Positions 61,979 through 64,000 of a stretch of DNA of 64,000 nt are shown in pieces. The stretch spans positions 9,156 to 73,155 of the forward strand of contig JAKAFW010000018.1 of assembly GCA_021817845.1 (NCBI GenBank), given 5' to 3'. Position 1 is the stretch's first letter, and each line of letters begins with the position of its first letter. Made by a program: the position numbers and the translations under genes. The notes under the pieces were generated by a model. That model worked only from the letters and a program-made list of their open reading frames with translations. It did not search any database and was not told the origin of the DNA. This stretch comes from FEN-1297 sp021817845 (lineage in GTDB: Bacteria; Bacteroidota; Ignavibacteria; Ignavibacteriales; Ignavibacteriaceae).

Positions 61979-63082
61979 TTATTGAAAAAGATAACCATCG
62001 ATGTAGGTTGAATCAGCTTCAAATAGTATTTGTTTTCCATCAGGTGAAAATTTTGGATATTGGATAACCGCCCATTGGAAGCCGGGTTTTAGTGTAGTGA
62101 TGTTTCTTGTTCCCATGTCGTAAATATAAACTGCTTTCTGTGGGTCTTTTGGTTTTGTATAAATAATTTTACTCAAATCCTTAGACGGACTTTCTTGATA
62201 GCCATCAGTCAGAATAATATCTTTATGAGTGGCTATGTCCAAAGTTTGAATGCTATTATTTGCCGAGAAGAGAGCTAAATTATCTGGTAAAACTGTTATG
62301 CCGTCGCTTGGTTGTCCTGTTAAGACATAGTAACTTGCTGCAGTTTTGAGATTATATTCTATAATATACCAATCATTGTAATAGTCTCTTCTAATAAATA
62401 ATAGATTGTTTCCGTCTGGAGTAAATACAGGGTTGAAGTATTTATTAGCGCTGTCCGAGACTAATAACGTTTTCCTGTTAGTTCCGTCTGAATTCATAAT
62501 ACCGATTTCAAAGTTATATTGATATGCTATTAACGAATCATTAGGAGAAATCGATTCGTTAGTGTAAAAATCAAAATTTGTATCCCTTGAAATCAGTTTT
62601 ATAAGACCGCTGCCGTCGATTTTCATTACATAAAGTTCATAAAAGGTGCTGAAGGTAATTATTTTACCGTCATTTGAAATATTGTAGTCCCAAACCGAAA
62701 GGTTCTGAGGAATAAGTTGCTGCAATCCGGTACTATCAATATTTATTGAATTAAGGTTTCCAAAAAATATCTTATTTCCGTCAGGAGAGAACTGAGCCTT
62801 GTTGCCGTAAGCTAAAAATTTAATGCTTGTGCCGTCGGTATTCATTGTATAAATTTTATTAACGACAACAATCTTTTGAGGATTATTCCCTCCATTTGAA
62901 TCAATCAAACCGCATGAATAAAATGAAAATATCAAAGCTGGAAGAATGAATAGGAATATCCATTTCCTTTTCGCAATTGCTAAGATTTTTCTATATGGTA
63001 TTAGTTGAAGGAAGGTCTGACCAGTGTCGTTGGAATTACTTATTAGAGATGGTTTCATATTATCTTTATGATAGTTGCACAT
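61979..63082 (-). CDS. TolB-like beta-propeller lipoprotein
   Basis: 367 residues; the start is uncertain (ATG at 63082 or 63058), because the signal helix lies late and its lipobox FYSC is near residue 57. The body is made of WD40/TolB-like blades: AQFSPDGNKIFFGNLN, PNDSLIAYQYNFEIGIMNSDGTNRKTLL, PVFTPDGNNLLFIRRDYYND, PKFSPDGKQILFEAD. Such domains bind proteins or glycans at the cell surface. No Tol-Pal genes are adjacent, so it is probably not TolB itself. Confidence 0.78.
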   Translation of the reverse strand: MCNYHKDNMKPSLISNSNDTGQTFLQLIPYRKILAIAKRKWIFLFILPALIFSFYSCGLIDSNGGNNPQKIVVVNKIYTMNTDGTSIKFLAYGNKAQFSPDGNKIFFGNLNSINIDSTGLQQLIPQNLSVWDYNISNDGKIITFSTFYELYVMKIDGSGLIKLISRDTNFDFYTNESISPNDSLIAYQYNFEIGIMNSDGTNRKTLLVSDSANKYFNPVFTPDGNNLLFIRRDYYNDWYIIEYNLKTAASYYVLTGQPSDGITVLPDNLALFSANNSIQTLDIATHKDIILTDGYQESPSKDLSKIIYTKPKDPQKAVYIYDMGTRNITTLKPGFQWAVIQYPKFSPDGKQILFEADSTYIDGYLFQ

Positions 63083-63407
63083 AATGATAACATATTTTAT
63101 ATAAAGAGTAAATAGTTAAACTTAAACTTGAACAATGTTTTATCCAACTTGAAAAAAATACTTTCTTCTTTAATACGACTGTTATTTTGACCCTACCTGC
63201 CGAGACTGTTGCACAACTCCAAAATGTCATTTCGAGTTATTGAAAAAGGCATTTCCTTTATTTATTAAAAGAATGACCACTTGTGTCATTTCGAATCCGG
63301 CTTTAGCCGGTGAGAAATCCCACGAGTAGCTTAGACAGCCAAGTAGATCATGGGATATCTCAGTCGCAAAGCTCCTTCGATATGACATACAAATAGTTGT
63401 CATTAGT
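63083..63407. other. Repeat-bearing non-coding region
   Basis: No gene. It carries a 29-base block (63164-63192) found again at 63521-63549, several GTCATTTCGA words (63226, 63287) and a small CCGGCT / AGCCGG hairpin (63298-63311). Confidence 0.5.
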
Positions 63408-63521
63408 ACCAAAGGGAGAAATCCCATGAATAAAGTTTTCAATCAAATTGGCAGAATCTCATTCCTACAAATAATATCTTTAAAAGATTTTCTTTGCAGA
63501 GCACTAATAGCAGCGTTCAAT
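63408..63521 (+). repeat. Direct repeat, copy a (114 bp)
   Basis: Nearly identical, about 6-7 differences, to 63547-63660, offset 139 bases. Starts ACCAAAGG-AGAAATCCC and ends AGCG-TCAAT. No coding content. Confidence 0.85.
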
Positions 63522-63546
63522 CTTCTTTAATACAACTGTCATTTCG

Positions 63547-63660
63547 ACCAAAGGAAGAAATCCCATGAATAAAGTTTTCAATCAAATTGGCAGAATTTCA
63601 TTCCTACAAATAATACCTTTAAAAGATTTTCTTTGCAGAGCACTAATAACAGCGCTCAAT
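63547..63660 (+). repeat. Direct repeat, copy b (114 bp)
   Basis: Second copy of the preceding repeat. The joint between them (63521-63549) repeats a block at 63164-63192, so a larger ~140-bp unit may be the true repeat. Confidence 0.85.
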
Positions 63661-63793
63661 ATAAATGAGGGATAAATATTTACTTTTAGAAAACTATATG
63701 GAATGTTTTATCAAACCGGGGGTATCTAAAGATGTAGTTTTTAGAAGTGTCCTAATATTTAAATGCGTTAAAGAAAACCGATAACGATTACCC

Positions 63794-64000
63794 TTACACA
63801 CTAACTTCTCTATTAAAAATCCAGCTAAATTTTTCATTAGTGCCGCCGAATGAAAACCTGTTTGCAAGAGCCAGGTATCTTTCTGATAGCGTGCATAAAT
63901 AATCCTGCGCCTTTGCTGCAATTCCGGATAGACCATTCAATTTCTCAATATTCCAGCCTTTAACAAGATTGTTTATAATTTCCGAATAATCTTTTACTGT
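63794..64000 (-). CDS. Unidentified protein, C-terminal 68 residues (5' part outside window)
   Basis: On the - strand the frame is open from the window edge at 64000 to a TAA at 63794-63796. The translation (ending SWIFNREVSV) is hydrophilic and helical with KDYSEIINNLVKGWNIEKL and AAKAQDYLCTLSERYLALANRFS, which looks like genuine protein rather than a shadow frame. I recognise no family. Frames on the same strand from 63936 read the same DNA in another phase and are less convincing. Confidence 0.6.
   Translation of the reverse strand, partial: TVKDYSEIINNLVKGWNIEKLNGLSGIAAKAQDYLCTLSERYLALANRFSFGGTNEKFSWIFNREVSV

Noticed and set aside
63227..63442. 71-codon ORF on the - strand within the right-hand repeats
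   Set aside because: It lies in repeated non-coding DNA and shows no protein-like features.
63694..63936. 80-codon - strand ORF
   Set aside because: It overlaps, in another frame, the better supported C-terminal gene fragment ending at 63794.

Overview
The window is a stretch of bacterial chromosome, AT-rich and gene-dense. Both edges cut a gene: the 3' end of infB on the left and the C-terminus of an unidentified protein on the right. Three things point to the Ignavibacteria or a close relative in the FCB (Fibrobacteres-Chlorobi-Bacteroidetes) group: type IX secretion C-terminal sorting domains (YPNPFNPST core), an Ignavibacteria-like mix of pyruvate:ferredoxin oxidoreductase plus pyruvate dehydrogenase, and many small secreted or outer-membrane proteins. 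Some genes have a clear Shine-Dalgarno sequence (AGGAGG before rbfA and before the haem-motif porin at 53040-54368). The lineage is an inference; there is no rRNA here to test it.

Layout. 1-7571: infB, rbfA, truB, ribF, rpsO, pnp, rng, a translation and RNA-metabolism block. 7637-23989: almost unbroken + strand housekeeping genes (gcvT, comB-like, ftsK, lolA-like, a flippase-like membrane protein, a small beta-barrel, uppP, a lipoprotein cyclophilin, holA, rpmE, a GlmU-like sugar nucleotidyltransferase, rsmB, a RodZ-like protein, ligA, an unidentified ORF, a STAS protein). 24150-31387, - strand: a DHOD-like protein, nifJ and a fused ADP-forming acetyl-CoA synthetase, a route from pyruvate to acetate plus ATP. 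31646-33019: a GGGP synthase homologue and a phosphosugar isomerase.

33086-34500 is the main accessory island: a REP-associated (Y1, HUH-type) transposase flanked by four same-orientation ~200-bp repeat units, each bounded by two unlike hairpins that share a GGGCTGC foot. 34497-40813 holds a DUF192 protein, an alpha/beta hydrolase, a stranded copy of a T9SS sorting domain, tandem duplicated lipoprotein genes, and a large T9SS cargo protein preceded by two tandem copies of a probable structured RNA.

41198-47064 is the complete pyruvate dehydrogenase operon (aceE-aceF-lpd); aceF carries a 21-bp GC-rich palindrome that reads as exactly seven in-frame codons. 47075-63082 mixes a YyaL-type protein, a SIMPL protein, three monohaem cytochromes c, class I aldolase, two putative outer-membrane proteins with one N-terminal CxxCH motif each, an M13 peptidase, rseP, dxr and a TolB-like lipoprotein. 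63083-63793 is non-coding and filled with direct repeats.

Physiologically this suggests a facultative anaerobe: both pyruvate routes, acetate-linked ATP formation, several c-type cytochromes and secreted cell-surface proteins. No CRISPR array, rRNA, tRNA or prophage was seen.
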